Positions 36,911-45,972 of a DNA stretch of 64,000 nt are shown here, piece after piece. The stretch is from Polymorphobacter multimanifer. GTDB taxonomy: Bacteria > Pseudomonadota > Alphaproteobacteria > Sphingomonadales > Sphingomonadaceae. Within the stretch, counting starts at the first letter, position 1, and every line of letters begins with the position of its first letter. The notes beneath the pieces are model-generated. The model was given only the letters and a program-made list of their open reading frames with translations, did not search any database and was not told where the DNA came from. Position numbers and translations under genes: made by a program. The stretch is from NCBI RefSeq assembly GCF_014205635.1, contig NZ_JACIIV010000017.1:1-64000 (forward strand), written 5' to 3'.

Positions 36911-38275
36911 TCAGGATGGCTCAGCCTCGATGAGGTGGAACTGCGTCTGCCGCCCGTCGATATAGGTGACGCGCTTGCCGTCGAAAAAGGCATCTTCCTC
37001 GCTCTTGAAATCGACCATCTGGCCGTCCCATTCGGGCACTGCCTGAGTGGCCTTGAGCTCGATCGACCAGGCGATGTTCGGGCGGAGCCGATATTCGCCG
37101 TGCGGCACGAAGGTCTGATTTTCCGATTGGCCGATGGCGCTGCCGGCGGCATGGCCGTGATAGCCGATGGGATGCGAATAGATGGTGGGGTCGAGGCCCT
37201 GGGCGATCGCCTTGGCGCGCGCCCGGGCGAGGACTTGATTGCCGGTGTCGCCGGTGCGCATCTCGCTCGTCACGGCATCCTGGACGGCATTGCTGGCGCG
37301 CAGCCCCGCCTTCAGCCCGGCCGGTGCGTCCTGCTCGCCGGGACGCAGCACATAGGCGACATGCTGGGTATCGGTGTTGAGCCCGAGATAGCTGATGCCG
37401 AAATCGACGCGCAGCATGTCCCCGCGCTGGATGGGCTCGTCGGTTTCGCGCAAGATGCCGGGGACACCCTTGCGGGTGATCTCGACCGACGGCTGGAACC
37501 AGGAGCCGAGCCCGAGATCCGACACACGCTGGCGGTACCACCAGACCAGATCCTGGTTGGTGGTGGTGCCGGGCTTGACGACGGCGCCACTGAAGCCCTC
37601 CCCGATGATGGCATGGGCGATGCGGACGATCTGGCCATAGCGCGCCATCTCCGCGCGCGTTCGCGTCTCGAGCCAGCCGATGGCGAGCGGGAAGCCGGGG
37701 ACGACGCTGGCGCGCTGTGCGGGCGTGAGCACCGCCATCAGCGCTTCGTGCTGGCTGTGGGTGAGGCCATCGGCGAAGGCGCTGTCTGGGGAGACATTGA
37801 GCGCGATGCGGCGCGGCGACCGCTCGGTGATGACCTCGGCGATGCGGCGCCACTGGTCGGGCTGCTTGTCCATGTCCCATCCCGGCGCGAACAGATCCCC
37901 CATGCCGTGCTTGTTCAAGACGAGCCGCTCGACGCGCTTGCCGCCGCCGGGATCGAAGAAGATCAGTACGGTGCGGCGCCGGGCGTGGAGCGAGGTGGCG
38001 TTGAGCATGGTCGCCATCACCGGGTCTTCGAGATATTCGCGCGCCACCAGCACCCACATGTCGATGCCGTGCTCGCGCATCAGCGCCGGGACGAGCGTGT
38101 CGAGGCGCTCGCGCAGCCAGAAATCCTGCAGCGCGGCGCGGTGGCGGAGCGGCAGGATGGCGGGGAGTGCGGGGCGCATCGAGGCTTCGGCCTGGTCGGC
38201 CGGCGGCAGGTCGGCGGCATTGGCCGGGGCGCAAGCCAGGGCGGCGGCGGCGGCGAGCAGGAGTTTCAAGGTCAT
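36911..38275 (-). CDS. secreted M24-family metallopeptidase, copy A
   Basis: This 454-residue protein has a signal peptide (MTLKLLLAAAAALACAPANAA), an N-terminal domain and a pita-bread M24 domain with the metal ligands in place: VDFG and NTDTQ (two Asp), YSHPIGYHGH (His), SIELK (Glu) and a final SEEDAF (Glu). M24 enzymes include Xaa-Pro and methionine aminopeptidases; exported versions probably cleave N-terminal residues, often before proline. It is about the same size as, and clearly related to, the protein at 45973-47349. The start overlaps the stop of the upstream M24 gene. Confidence 0.86.
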   Translation of the reverse strand: MTLKLLLAAAAALACAPANAADLPPADQAEASMRPALPAILPLRHRAALQDFWLRERLDTLVPALMREHGIDMWVLVAREYLEDPVMATMLNATSLHARRRTVLIFFDPGGGKRVERLVLNKHGMGDLFAPGWDMDKQPDQWRRIAEVITERSPRRIALNVSPDSAFADGLTHSQHEALMAVLTPAQRASVVPGFPLAIGWLETRTRAEMARYGQIVRIAHAIIGEGFSGAVVKPGTTTNQDLVWWYRQRVSDLGLGSWFQPSVEITRKGVPGILRETDEPIQRGDMLRVDFGISYLGLNTDTQHVAYVLRPGEQDAPAGLKAGLRASNAVQDAVTSEMRTGDTGNQVLARARAKAIAQGLDPTIYSHPIGYHGHAAGSAIGQSENQTFVPHGEYRLRPNIAWSIELKATQAVPEWDGQMVDFKSEEDAFFDGKRVTYIDGRQTQFHLIEAEPS

Positions 38276-39522
38276 GAGAAAGGCTCGTCGAGGCTTTTGG
38301 GCGGGGTCGAGAACCAGCGGGGGCCGGTTTCGGTCATGTAGAAGCAATCCTCGATGCGCACGCCGTAGCTCCCCGGAACATAGAGCCCCGGCTCGTTGGA
38401 AAAGCACATGCCCGGTGCCAGCGGGGTGGCCTCGCCATGGACGAGGTTGACCGGCTCATGGACATCGAGACCGATGCCATGGCCGGTGCGGTGCGACAGC
38501 CCGGGCAGCTTGTAGCCGGGGCCATAGCCGAGCGGCTCGTAGACGGCGCGGACGGCATCATCGACGCGGCCGGCGGGCGTCCCGACGCGGGCTGCCGCCA
38601 TGGCGGCCTCCTGGCCGAGGCGGACATGATCGAACAGCCGGCGCTGACTGGCATCGGGGCTGCCGAAGACGAGCGTGCGCGAGATATCGGCATGATAGCC
38701 ATCGACCGTGCAGCCGCAGTCCATCAGGATGACCGAGCCTTCGCGCACGGCCTGGCGCTCCTTCGAGCCATGGGGAAGCGCGCTGCCTTCGTTGAGCTGG
38801 ACGCCGCCCGAGGGCGTCTGGCCGCCGAGCCGGGCGGTTTCGGTGGCCATGAGGAGGTAGACGTCGGGGCCCGACATGCCCTTCTCGATCTTTGGCGCCA
38901 TGGCGCGATAGGCAGCGATGGTGATGTCCGAGGCGCGCTGCATCAGCGCGATTTCGGCCGGGGACTTGATCATGCGGCAGGCGTTGACCAGTGCTGCGCC
39001 CGAGCGGACACCAACGCCGGGGAGAGCGCGCTGCAGGCCATCGATGGCGAAGTGGCGGACGGTCTCCTCGATCGCGACGGGACGACCGGCCAGTTTGCGC
39101 TCGGTGAGCCATGCGGCGACCAGCGCATGCGGGTTTTCGTCTTCCTGCCAGACACGGACATCGCCGGGAACGGCAAGCATCTCGCGGATCGATGGCTCCT
39201 CGAAGAAGGGGGTGACGACGCAGATCGGCCCCTCGGCGGGGATGAGGGCGGCGGTGAGCCGCTCGCTGCGCCACCAGTTGATGCCGGTGAAATAGCGGAG
39301 CGTCGAACCGGCTTCGACGAAAAGGGCACCGATGCCGCCCTGCTGCATCAGCGACTGGACCCTGGCCATGCGCGCCATGCGTTCGGCGGTGGTGATCGGC
39401 TCGGCGTTGGCGATGGGGCTGTTGGCGGGGATGCTGCCGATGCCGGCGCGGGCGGGAAGGCTTGCGAGGGCGGCGCCGGCGGCCCCGAAGGCAAGAAGCT
39501 GGCGGCGGTCGATTGCGGTCAT
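38272..39522 (-). CDS. secreted M24-family Xaa-Pro-type peptidase
   Basis: This 416-residue protein has a Tat-like signal (DRRQLLAFGAAGAALASLPARA) and an M24 domain with MDCGCTVDGYHADI (two Asp), a His in RTGHGIGLDVHEP and Glu in NEPGLY and IEDCF. It is closer to canonical Xaa-Pro dipeptidases than copies A and B. It overlaps copy A by 4 bases and follows the M20 gene by 19 bases, so the three peptidases are cotranscribed. The Tat-type signal suggests the metal is loaded in the cytoplasm. Confidence 0.86.
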   Translation of the reverse strand: MTAIDRRQLLAFGAAGAALASLPARAGIGSIPANSPIANAEPITTAERMARMARVQSLMQQGGIGALFVEAGSTLRYFTGINWWRSERLTAALIPAEGPICVVTPFFEEPSIREMLAVPGDVRVWQEDENPHALVAAWLTERKLAGRPVAIEETVRHFAIDGLQRALPGVGVRSGAALVNACRMIKSPAEIALMQRASDITIAAYRAMAPKIEKGMSGPDVYLLMATETARLGGQTPSGGVQLNEGSALPHGSKERQAVREGSVILMDCGCTVDGYHADISRTLVFGSPDASQRRLFDHVRLGQEAAMAAARVGTPAGRVDDAVRAVYEPLGYGPGYKLPGLSHRTGHGIGLDVHEPVNLVHGEATPLAPGMCFSNEPGLYVPGSYGVRIEDCFYMTETGPRWFSTPPKSLDEPFS

Positions 39523-39541
39523 GAGCGGGCTCCTCGCGGCC

Positions 39542-40954
39542 TCATTTGCCGAGATCGCGGAGCAAGGTGTCCCAGAAGACCAGCTCCTTGTCGAACGACT
39601 TGAGCAGGAGGCGCTCGTTGGCGCCGTGGGCGCGCGCATCGAGGACGCGGACCATGGCGAGGCTGCCGGCGCCATAGGTGGGGATGCCCTGGCTGCGGAA
39701 TTCGCGGCCATCGGTGCCGCCCGAGGACATCGATGGCTCGACGGGGGCGCCGGGATAATTGGCGTGGACGGCGCGGCGGATGGCGGCGAAAAGCGGTGGA
39801 TTGACGGGCGAGACCGGGCTGGCGGTGCCGGCATTGTCGAGCGTTACCCTGGCGCCGGTCTTCTGGACGGCATCCTGCAGCGACGCCTGCACCGATTCGA
39901 TGCTGGTGCCGGGGAGGATGCGGCAGTTGACGGTGATTTCGGCGGTCTGCGGCAGCGCGTTGGGGGCGTTGCCGGCCTTGAGCATGGTGGGCACGCAGGT
40001 GGTCCACATCAGCGCGCTTTCGGGGTTGCGCTCGGCGATGCCGCGCGCCGCGGTGTCCTGCGGGTTGGCGAGCAGGGCCTTGAGCGCGGTGCCGAATGCG
40101 CCGGGGCTGCGCGCGGCAAGGCTTTCCACCATCGGGCGGGTGATCTCGTTGAAGGCGGCGGGAAAGCGCAGCGTGCGCACCGCCTGGATGGCTTCGGCGG
40201 CATCGAAGATGGCGTTGTCGGGGCGCGGGGCCGAGCTGTGGCCGCCGGGATTGCTGGTGGTGAGGAGGAAGGTGGCGAAGGTCTTTTCTGCCGACTGGAT
40301 GGAAAAGACCGGGTTGGAGCCATCGGCCTCCATCTCGGCGCCGCCGGCATCGGAATTGAGCGCGAACTCGGCGCTGGCGACGAGCGGATGCTTCACCAGT
40401 GCCTTGGTGGTCTGCATGCCCGTTTCTTCGTCGCCGGAGAAGACGAGGAGGAAATCGCGCGACGGCACCCAGTTCTCGCGCTTGAGGCGGATGAAGGTGG
40501 CGAGCAGCGCCGAGACGCCGGCCTTGTTGTCCGAAGCGCCGCGCGCATAAAGATAGCCGTCCTTCTCGACCGGCTTGAAGGGATCGGTATCCCAGCTGCC
40601 GGGGACGGCGCCGACGACATCCATATGGCCGAGCAGGGCGACGGGCTTGGCCTTGCCGCGCCCGGCGAGGCGGACGATGAGGCCGGCGGTGGGCTCGGTA
40701 TCGACGGTGACGGGCACGGTGATGATGTCGGCATCGGTGAAGCCGGCGGCCTTGAGGCGGCGGGTGACGGTGGCGATGAGGGCGGGCACATGGCCGGCGC
40801 CCTTGACGGTGGGGATGGCGACAAGCTCGGAGACGATTTCGCGCGCCATGGCGCGGTCGGCATCGGTGACGGGGGCTGCGTGCGCCGGCAGCGCGATTGC
40901 GCCCGCAAGGGCTCCTGACGCGGCAATGGCCGCCAGCCTTGCGAAACCGATCAT
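39542..40954 (-). CDS. secreted M20-family metallopeptidase
   Basis: This 470-residue enzyme has a signal peptide and the M20 di-zinc site: GHMDVV (His, Asp), GASDNKAG (bridging Asp), SGDEETG (general base Glu and ligand) and NSDAGG. A dimerisation domain lies in the middle (about residues 210-330). M20 peptidases act as carboxypeptidases, dipeptidases or N-acyl amino acid hydrolases. The chosen ATG follows TGGAGAATGCC; longer upstream frame is not protein-like. It lies 64 bases after the TonB receptor gene, with a strong hairpin in between. Confidence 0.88.
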   Translation of the reverse strand: MIGFARLAAIAASGALAGAIALPAHAAPVTDADRAMAREIVSELVAIPTVKGAGHVPALIATVTRRLKAAGFTDADIITVPVTVDTEPTAGLIVRLAGRGKAKPVALLGHMDVVGAVPGSWDTDPFKPVEKDGYLYARGASDNKAGVSALLATFIRLKRENWVPSRDFLLVFSGDEETGMQTTKALVKHPLVASAEFALNSDAGGAEMEADGSNPVFSIQSAEKTFATFLLTTSNPGGHSSAPRPDNAIFDAAEAIQAVRTLRFPAAFNEITRPMVESLAARSPGAFGTALKALLANPQDTAARGIAERNPESALMWTTCVPTMLKAGNAPNALPQTAEITVNCRILPGTSIESVQASLQDAVQKTGARVTLDNAGTASPVSPVNPPLFAAIRRAVHANYPGAPVEPSMSSGGTDGREFRSQGIPTYGAGSLAMVRVLDARAHGANERLLLKSFDKELVFWDTLLRDLGK

Positions 40955-40979
40955 GGCATTCTCCAGTATCAAGTCAGGT

Positions 40980-41010
40980 CCCTCCGTCCGGCTGCGTGCC
41001 GGACGGAGGG
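40980..41010 (-). terminator. perfect 13-bp hairpin after the TonB receptor gene
   Basis: CCCTCCGTCCGGC, loop TGCGT, then GCCGGACGGAGGG: a perfect 13-bp GC-rich stem 9 bases past the receptor stop codon. There is no T run on the - strand. It may terminate partially, or protect the receptor mRNA end so receptor and peptidases are made in different amounts. Confidence 0.7.
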
Positions 41011-41018
41011 ATGCAATT

Positions 41019-44000
41019 CTAGAAGTCGACCGAGGCGTTGAGGAAGAGGTAGCGCCCGGTGGCATCGTAGAATTGCGGATAGGTGTTGCCGTTGCCGCCG
41101 TCCTCGATTGCCGCACTGGTGGTGAGCGGCGGCTGGCGGTCGAACAGGTTGTTGACGCCGAGGCGGAAGACGAAGCCTTCGCGCACGCGATACGCCGCCG
41201 ACAGGTCGAAGTAGTTGCGCGAGCCCAGCGTGCGGATGATCTCCGGCGCGTTGCCGGCGAGCACCGGCTGGGTGCTGGTCGACGAGATGGCCACCGACGA
41301 CACATGGCGCCAGATGAGCGACAGGTCGAAGTTGAAGTTCGATTGCCATGTCGTCATGAAGCGGTGGCGCCACTCGGGCCGGGGCCGGCCGCACAGGCCG
41401 CCGTAAAGACCCTTGCACTCGTAGATGTCGGATTCGGGCGAGTTTGGCAGCGGGATCGTCTCGAAGCTGCCGAGGTAGGTGCCCTGCAGGTTGAACGCGA
41501 GGCCGCCGGCGTTTTCGCCGAGCATGCCGGCGAGGCTGGTGCGGTAATCGACGGCGAGATCGATGCCCGTGGTGCGCAGCGAGCCGGTGTTGACGTTGAA
41601 GCGGCGGAAGAAGCCCGCCTCGCCCTGGAACAGCGAGCCCGACCCCGGATTGCGCTGGATGAGGTTGCAGAAGAATGGATCGCCGTTGTTGATGCAGTTT
41701 GCCAGCGACAGATTGGGGTTGACGCTGCCGACAAGGTCTTTGACCTTGATGTCGAAGTAATCGATCGAGACGGTGAGTGCTGGCAGGAACGACGGCCGCA
41801 GCACGGCGCCGACCGAGATGGTGTCGGCGGTTTCGGGATTGAGATCGGGGTTGCCGCCGATCAGCGAATTGAACTGCCCGGCCGGGTTGTCGACGATGTT
41901 GCCATATTGTGCCGCGGTGACGCCGGTGTTGGCGCATTGCGCGGCGCTGGCGAACGGAGTGGCGCCGGAGCAGGGATCGAACGAGCCATTGGCATTCTGC
42001 GTCAGCTCGACTTCGAACAGCGACTGGCCCGAGAACAGCTCGATGACGTTGGGGGCGCGGACGGCGCGCTGGAAGCTGCCGCGCAGCCGGACATCGGAAA
42101 CCGGAGCCCAGGTGGCGCCGAGCTTCCAGGCGTTGGCGGTGAAGCCGGTATCATAGTCCGAATAGCGATAGGCGCCCTCGACGCTGAGCAGCTCCATGAA
42201 CGGCGCGTTCTCGACGAGCGGCACATTGACTTCGATGAAGGCTTCCTTGGCCACGGTCTGCCCCGAGATGGGCAGCTCGGGGCTGGCAGAGGCGCGGTAG
42301 ATCTCGTCGGGCACATAGTCGACGGTGTTCTTGCGATATTCACCACCGAAGGCGATGCCGACGCCGGTTTCGGCAAACGGCGAAGTGATGCCATAATCGC
42401 CGAGGTTGCCGTCGATCGACAGCACGATGTTGGTCAGGCTCGTGTCACCGGTGATGCTCTTGAACTCGGCGATGTAATCGACCGATTCCTGGCTTGCGGC
42501 GGCGCCGAAATAATCGAGCGGCGCGCAGTTGGGGTCGTTGTTGTCGGGGTTGTTGTCGGCGTTGATCTTGCAGACCGTCTGCCCGAAAGTGGAGGACCCT
42601 GCGCGACCGTCGCGAACGGCATAGAAGGCGTTGGCGGTGCGGGGACGGTTCGCATCGCCCGAGAAGCGGCTGCGATAGCCGACGTTGGAATATTGGCCAT
42701 AGAGATCGTAGCGGAACGACCCGACCAGATCACCGCGCGCGCCGACGACGATGCGGTAGGTGGTGTGGCGGATATCGTCCTGCCGGTTGCCGCCCTCGAC
42801 ATTGCGGCGCGCGACGAGCACGCCCTGGGCGATGCCCTGGGGCGCCACGTAATTGCCGCTGGCATCATAGGTGCTGCCCAGCGACAGGCCGTTGGATGTG
42901 CACAGGAATTGCGCCTGCTGCGCCGACAGGAAGGGGTTATCGCAGTTGATGCCGCTGATGCCCGACGAATTGACGAGGATGCCGCCATTGTTGTTGCCCG
43001 GCGCGATCTGGGCGACCGAGCGGTCGTCCATGAAATGCCCCTCCATGTAAAGGGTCAGGTGGCGGTTGAAATCATAATGCGCCACGGTGCCGAGCATGTA
43101 GCGCTCGTCGGGGCGCTGGTAATAGTTGAAGGGCGCGAAATTGTAGCTGGCGGTGCCCGGCACGAACTGGCTTTCGGACACGCGGAACGACGTGGGCAGC
43201 CCGGGAAGCCGTGCGGCATTGGTGAGGTTGGCGGGCGCGTTGTTCGCCGAGCCCGAGCAGGTGAAGGCGTTGCCGCCCGGGCCGGTCGCGCCGAGGGCGC
43301 AGGCCGAATAGTCATAGTCCTTCTGCAGGATCGGGTTGACCTTGCGGTAGGAGGCATAGGCGGTGACGTTGCCGCGGCCTTCGGCGAAGTTGGTGCCGAG
43401 CACGGCGGAATAATCCTGCGCGAAGCCGTTCCAAACCGAATCGTCGGCAAGCCGGTACTGGCCGGGGAAACGCTGGTCGAACGAGCTGACGAGATCGCGC
43501 AGGCCGTCATTGTTGTTGTTGTGCTGGAAGGCGGAGACATTGCCCATCAGCCGGACGCCCTGGAAATTCTCCATGAGGCGGAAGTTGACGACGCCGGCGA
43601 TGGCATCGGAGCCATAGGTGGCCGAGGCGCCGCCGGTGAGCACATCGACCGACTCGATGAGCGCAGCCGGCACCTGGTTGACGTCCGACGGGATGTTCTT
43701 GGGGCTGCCATAGGCAAGCCGCCGGCCGTTGACGAGGACGAGGGTGCGCGATGGCGACAGGCCGCGAAGATCGACCTGGGCGGTGCCGGTGGCCTCGTTC
43801 GAGTTGTTGGCGCCTTGGGCTGCGAAGACGTTGGGAAGCTGGTTGAGCAGATCCTCGGTGCGCACCGTGCCGCGCTGGGCGAATTCGGCGGCGGTGACCT
43901 GGATGATCGGACTGACGCTCTGCAGATTGGGGCTGCGGATGCGACTGCCGGTGATGACGATTTCATCGGCATCAGCGGGGGCAGGAGCTGCGGCGGCGGC

Positions 44001-44111
44001 GGGAGCGCCGGCCGGCTGGGCTGCCGGCACATCCTGCGCGCTGGCCATAGCATGGCCGCCGAGTGCGGCAAGGATTGTCGTCGTCATCAGTATCGGCCGG
44101 ACCCGGACCAT
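41019..44111 (-). CDS. TonB-dependent outer-membrane receptor
   Basis: This 1030-residue receptor has a signal peptide, a low-complexity Ala/Pro stretch (about 26-46), a TonB-box region (DEIVITGSRI, 48-57), a plug domain (SPIIQVTAAEFAQRG through VDVLTGGASATYGSDA) and a 22-strand barrel ending in Phe. There is no N-terminal STN signalling domain, so no direct surface signalling is expected. The length is at the upper end of the family, and long Asn/Gly-rich loops are typical of sphingomonad receptors for peptides, glycans or large molecules. AGGGAGAATT precedes the ATG. Its placement between peptidases and a hydrolase makes it the probable entry port for the locus substrate. Confidence 0.92.
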   Translation of the reverse strand: MVRVRPILMTTTILAALGGHAMASAQDVPAAQPAGAPAAAAAPAPADADEIVITGSRIRSPNLQSVSPIIQVTAAEFAQRGTVRTEDLLNQLPNVFAAQGANNSNEATGTAQVDLRGLSPSRTLVLVNGRRLAYGSPKNIPSDVNQVPAALIESVDVLTGGASATYGSDAIAGVVNFRLMENFQGVRLMGNVSAFQHNNNNDGLRDLVSSFDQRFPGQYRLADDSVWNGFAQDYSAVLGTNFAEGRGNVTAYASYRKVNPILQKDYDYSACALGATGPGGNAFTCSGSANNAPANLTNAARLPGLPTSFRVSESQFVPGTASYNFAPFNYYQRPDERYMLGTVAHYDFNRHLTLYMEGHFMDDRSVAQIAPGNNNGGILVNSSGISGINCDNPFLSAQQAQFLCTSNGLSLGSTYDASGNYVAPQGIAQGVLVARRNVEGGNRQDDIRHTTYRIVVGARGDLVGSFRYDLYGQYSNVGYRSRFSGDANRPRTANAFYAVRDGRAGSSTFGQTVCKINADNNPDNNDPNCAPLDYFGAAASQESVDYIAEFKSITGDTSLTNIVLSIDGNLGDYGITSPFAETGVGIAFGGEYRKNTVDYVPDEIYRASASPELPISGQTVAKEAFIEVNVPLVENAPFMELLSVEGAYRYSDYDTGFTANAWKLGATWAPVSDVRLRGSFQRAVRAPNVIELFSGQSLFEVELTQNANGSFDPCSGATPFASAAQCANTGVTAAQYGNIVDNPAGQFNSLIGGNPDLNPETADTISVGAVLRPSFLPALTVSIDYFDIKVKDLVGSVNPNLSLANCINNGDPFFCNLIQRNPGSGSLFQGEAGFFRRFNVNTGSLRTTGIDLAVDYRTSLAGMLGENAGGLAFNLQGTYLGSFETIPLPNSPESDIYECKGLYGGLCGRPRPEWRHRFMTTWQSNFNFDLSLIWRHVSSVAISSTSTQPVLAGNAPEIIRTLGSRNYFDLSAAYRVREGFVFRLGVNNLFDRQPPLTTSAAIEDGGNGNTYPQFYDATGRYLFLNASVDF

Positions 44112-44149
44112 CGCAATTCTCCCTGTTGTGTTGATAAAGGTTGAGTGTT

Positions 44150-44170
44150 CCCCGCAGCGCGTCTGCGGGG
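44150..44170. terminator. 8-bp hairpin upstream of the TonB receptor gene
   Basis: CCCCGCAG / CTGCGGGG with loop CGCGT lies 68 bases past the hydrolase stop and 39 bases before the receptor start codon. It could terminate hydrolase transcripts or sit in the receptor leader. Confidence 0.45.
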
Positions 44171-44181
44171 GCTTCTGATTT

Positions 44182-44237
44182 GGCCCTGTGACTGGGCCGC
44201 GTGGCTGGGCCCTGTGACTGGGCCCTGTAACTGGGCC
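44182..44237 (-). repeat. four-copy 13-nt tandem repeat after the hydrolase gene
   Basis: Units read GGCCCTGTGACTG, GGCCGCGTGGCTG, GGCCCTGTGACTG and GGCCCTGTAACTG, followed by a partial GGCC. The array abuts the stop codon at 44238. Each junction contains GGCCC and GGGCC, which can pair, so the transcript could form alternative small hairpins. Confidence 0.85.
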
Positions 44238-45971
44238 TCAGTATTTCCAGCTGGTCAGATCGGCGCCCGGCGGTGCGGCTTTCTTGATCCGGTCGAGGAT
44301 CTTGGGGATGTACATGCTGTTGTAGCGCAGCCGCGAAATGGCGTTGGGCTGGGTGGGATCGCCGTTCCAGCAATGCTCGGCGCGGTCGCCGTACTTGACC
44401 TCGCCCTGATAGGGCGGGTCTGCCTTTTCGAGGAACGCTTCGGTCATGTAGACGGCGTTGTTGAGGTAGTAATTGTCCATGTCGCCGACATAGATGTGGA
44501 GCTTGCCCTGCAGGTCGGGGCCGATCTTCTTCCAGTCGCGCTCGAGGATGTGGCGAAGGTCGTAGTTTTCGCGCCAGTGCGCTGCCACCGCCGGATCGAT
44601 GACGCCGGTGCGCTTGTCGAAGATGCGCTTGGGATAGCCGTCTTCCCCCATCGGCGAATAGACCGCTTCCCAGATGTCCCACTGGCCGCCCGAGCGGGTC
44701 TTTTCGCCGAGCACCAGCTCCAGCCGGTTCTCATGCTCGGCAAGATAGGGAACATGGCCGAGATAGTTGCGCTTGCCGGGCTTGGGGACGCGGCCGAACG
44801 GCCCCTCGCGCCAATAGGCGTTCTTGTCCTCGTAGATGTTGGTGACCATGTAATGACGGAAATCGATGGGATCGGGGCAGGCGATGAAGGCGCCGTTATA
44901 TTCCTTGGGATAGAAGATCTGGACGGCGGCCGCCTCCCAGCCGCCGGTCGATCCGCCGTAGAGGTAGCGCGCCCAGCCTTGCCCGAGGCCGCGGAACTGC
45001 TTTTCGAGTGCCGGAATGAACTCATGGGTGATGGCATCGCCATAGGGGCCGATGTTGGCCGAGTTCACCGCATAGCTGTCGTCGTAATAGGGGTTGGAAT
45101 GGTCGATCTCGACGATCAGCATCCGCGGGAAATCGTCGGAGATCCACTTCTTGTAGAAGTCATGGGCTTCCTGCTGCTCGATGCGGTTGTAGCAGGGCTC
45201 GCCGAAGCGGGCTGCAGGAACGCATTTGAGGTCGGCTTCGGGCGGAGTGGTGCGGAAGCCGCCGAAATCATCGGGGAAATGGCCGTGAAAGATGGCCAGC
45301 GGATATTTGGCCTCGGGGTGCTTGTCGAAATCCTTGGGCACCAGAACATGGCCGGTGATGAAGGTGTCCCGGCCCCAGAACTTCGTCAGGCTCGGGCTCT
45401 TGAACTTGAAATGGCGGATGAATTCGCTGTCCTTCGCCGGTTCGATCGGCGGCAGCACGGTATCGAGGTTGAGACTGATGGTGCCGGACTTGGCCGGATC
45501 ATAGGCGAGCTTGACCGGCTTGCTGACGAGGTTGCCCGGCTCGTTGCGCCAGTTCTGCCCGGCGCCGCGCGCCGCCGGCAGCTTGACCGTCTTGCCGTTG
45601 GCGAGGTTGTAGGTGTCGTATTTGTGAAGGACCGCCTGGACAAAATACTCGCCCTTGGGGACGCCCGAAAGGCTTTCGGCGGGGAAGCCGAGCATGGTCG
45701 AATCGATGGTGACGGCCTGGCCGCGCCGCAGCCCGTCGACGGTGATGCCGACCACCTGGGCCGCGTCGAAATCCGCCGCCACCTGGAAGCGGGGCTCGGT
45801 CTCGCCCTTGGGGGTGAGGATGAGCAGCACCCGGCCATCATATTGCGCGTCGGGCGCGCTGGCGGGCAGCGTGATGCGGAAGTTTTCGGCAGCGGCGGGC
45901 GCTGCGGGGATGGCGGCGAGCATCGCGGCCATGGCGCCGAGGCTGGTGAGCCCGCGGAGTGTTGCTGTCAT
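44238..45971 (-). CDS. secreted alpha/beta hydrolase, copy 2
   Basis: This 577-residue exported protein is a clear paralogue of the protein at 24721-26427: same length, same order of domains, and shared blocks including VKLPAARGAGQNWR, VEIDHSNPYYDDSYAVNSAN, LYGGSTGGWEA and YGDRAEHCWNGDP. The nucleophile Ser lies in GGSTGG and a candidate His in AEHCWN. The start is supported by AAGGGAGGGAAA. It begins 1 base after the M24 copy B stop and is followed by the receptor gene. Two diverged copies facing each other across the locus suggest that each acts on a related but different bond or substrate. Confidence 0.84.
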   Translation of the reverse strand: MTATLRGLTSLGAMAAMLAAIPAAPAAAENFRITLPASAPDAQYDGRVLLILTPKGETEPRFQVAADFDAAQVVGITVDGLRRGQAVTIDSTMLGFPAESLSGVPKGEYFVQAVLHKYDTYNLANGKTVKLPAARGAGQNWRNEPGNLVSKPVKLAYDPAKSGTISLNLDTVLPPIEPAKDSEFIRHFKFKSPSLTKFWGRDTFITGHVLVPKDFDKHPEAKYPLAIFHGHFPDDFGGFRTTPPEADLKCVPAARFGEPCYNRIEQQEAHDFYKKWISDDFPRMLIVEIDHSNPYYDDSYAVNSANIGPYGDAITHEFIPALEKQFRGLGQGWARYLYGGSTGGWEAAAVQIFYPKEYNGAFIACPDPIDFRHYMVTNIYEDKNAYWREGPFGRVPKPGKRNYLGHVPYLAEHENRLELVLGEKTRSGGQWDIWEAVYSPMGEDGYPKRIFDKRTGVIDPAVAAHWRENYDLRHILERDWKKIGPDLQGKLHIYVGDMDNYYLNNAVYMTEAFLEKADPPYQGEVKYGDRAEHCWNGDPTQPNAISRLRYNSMYIPKILDRIKKAAPPGADLTSWKY

Positions 45972-45972
45972 G

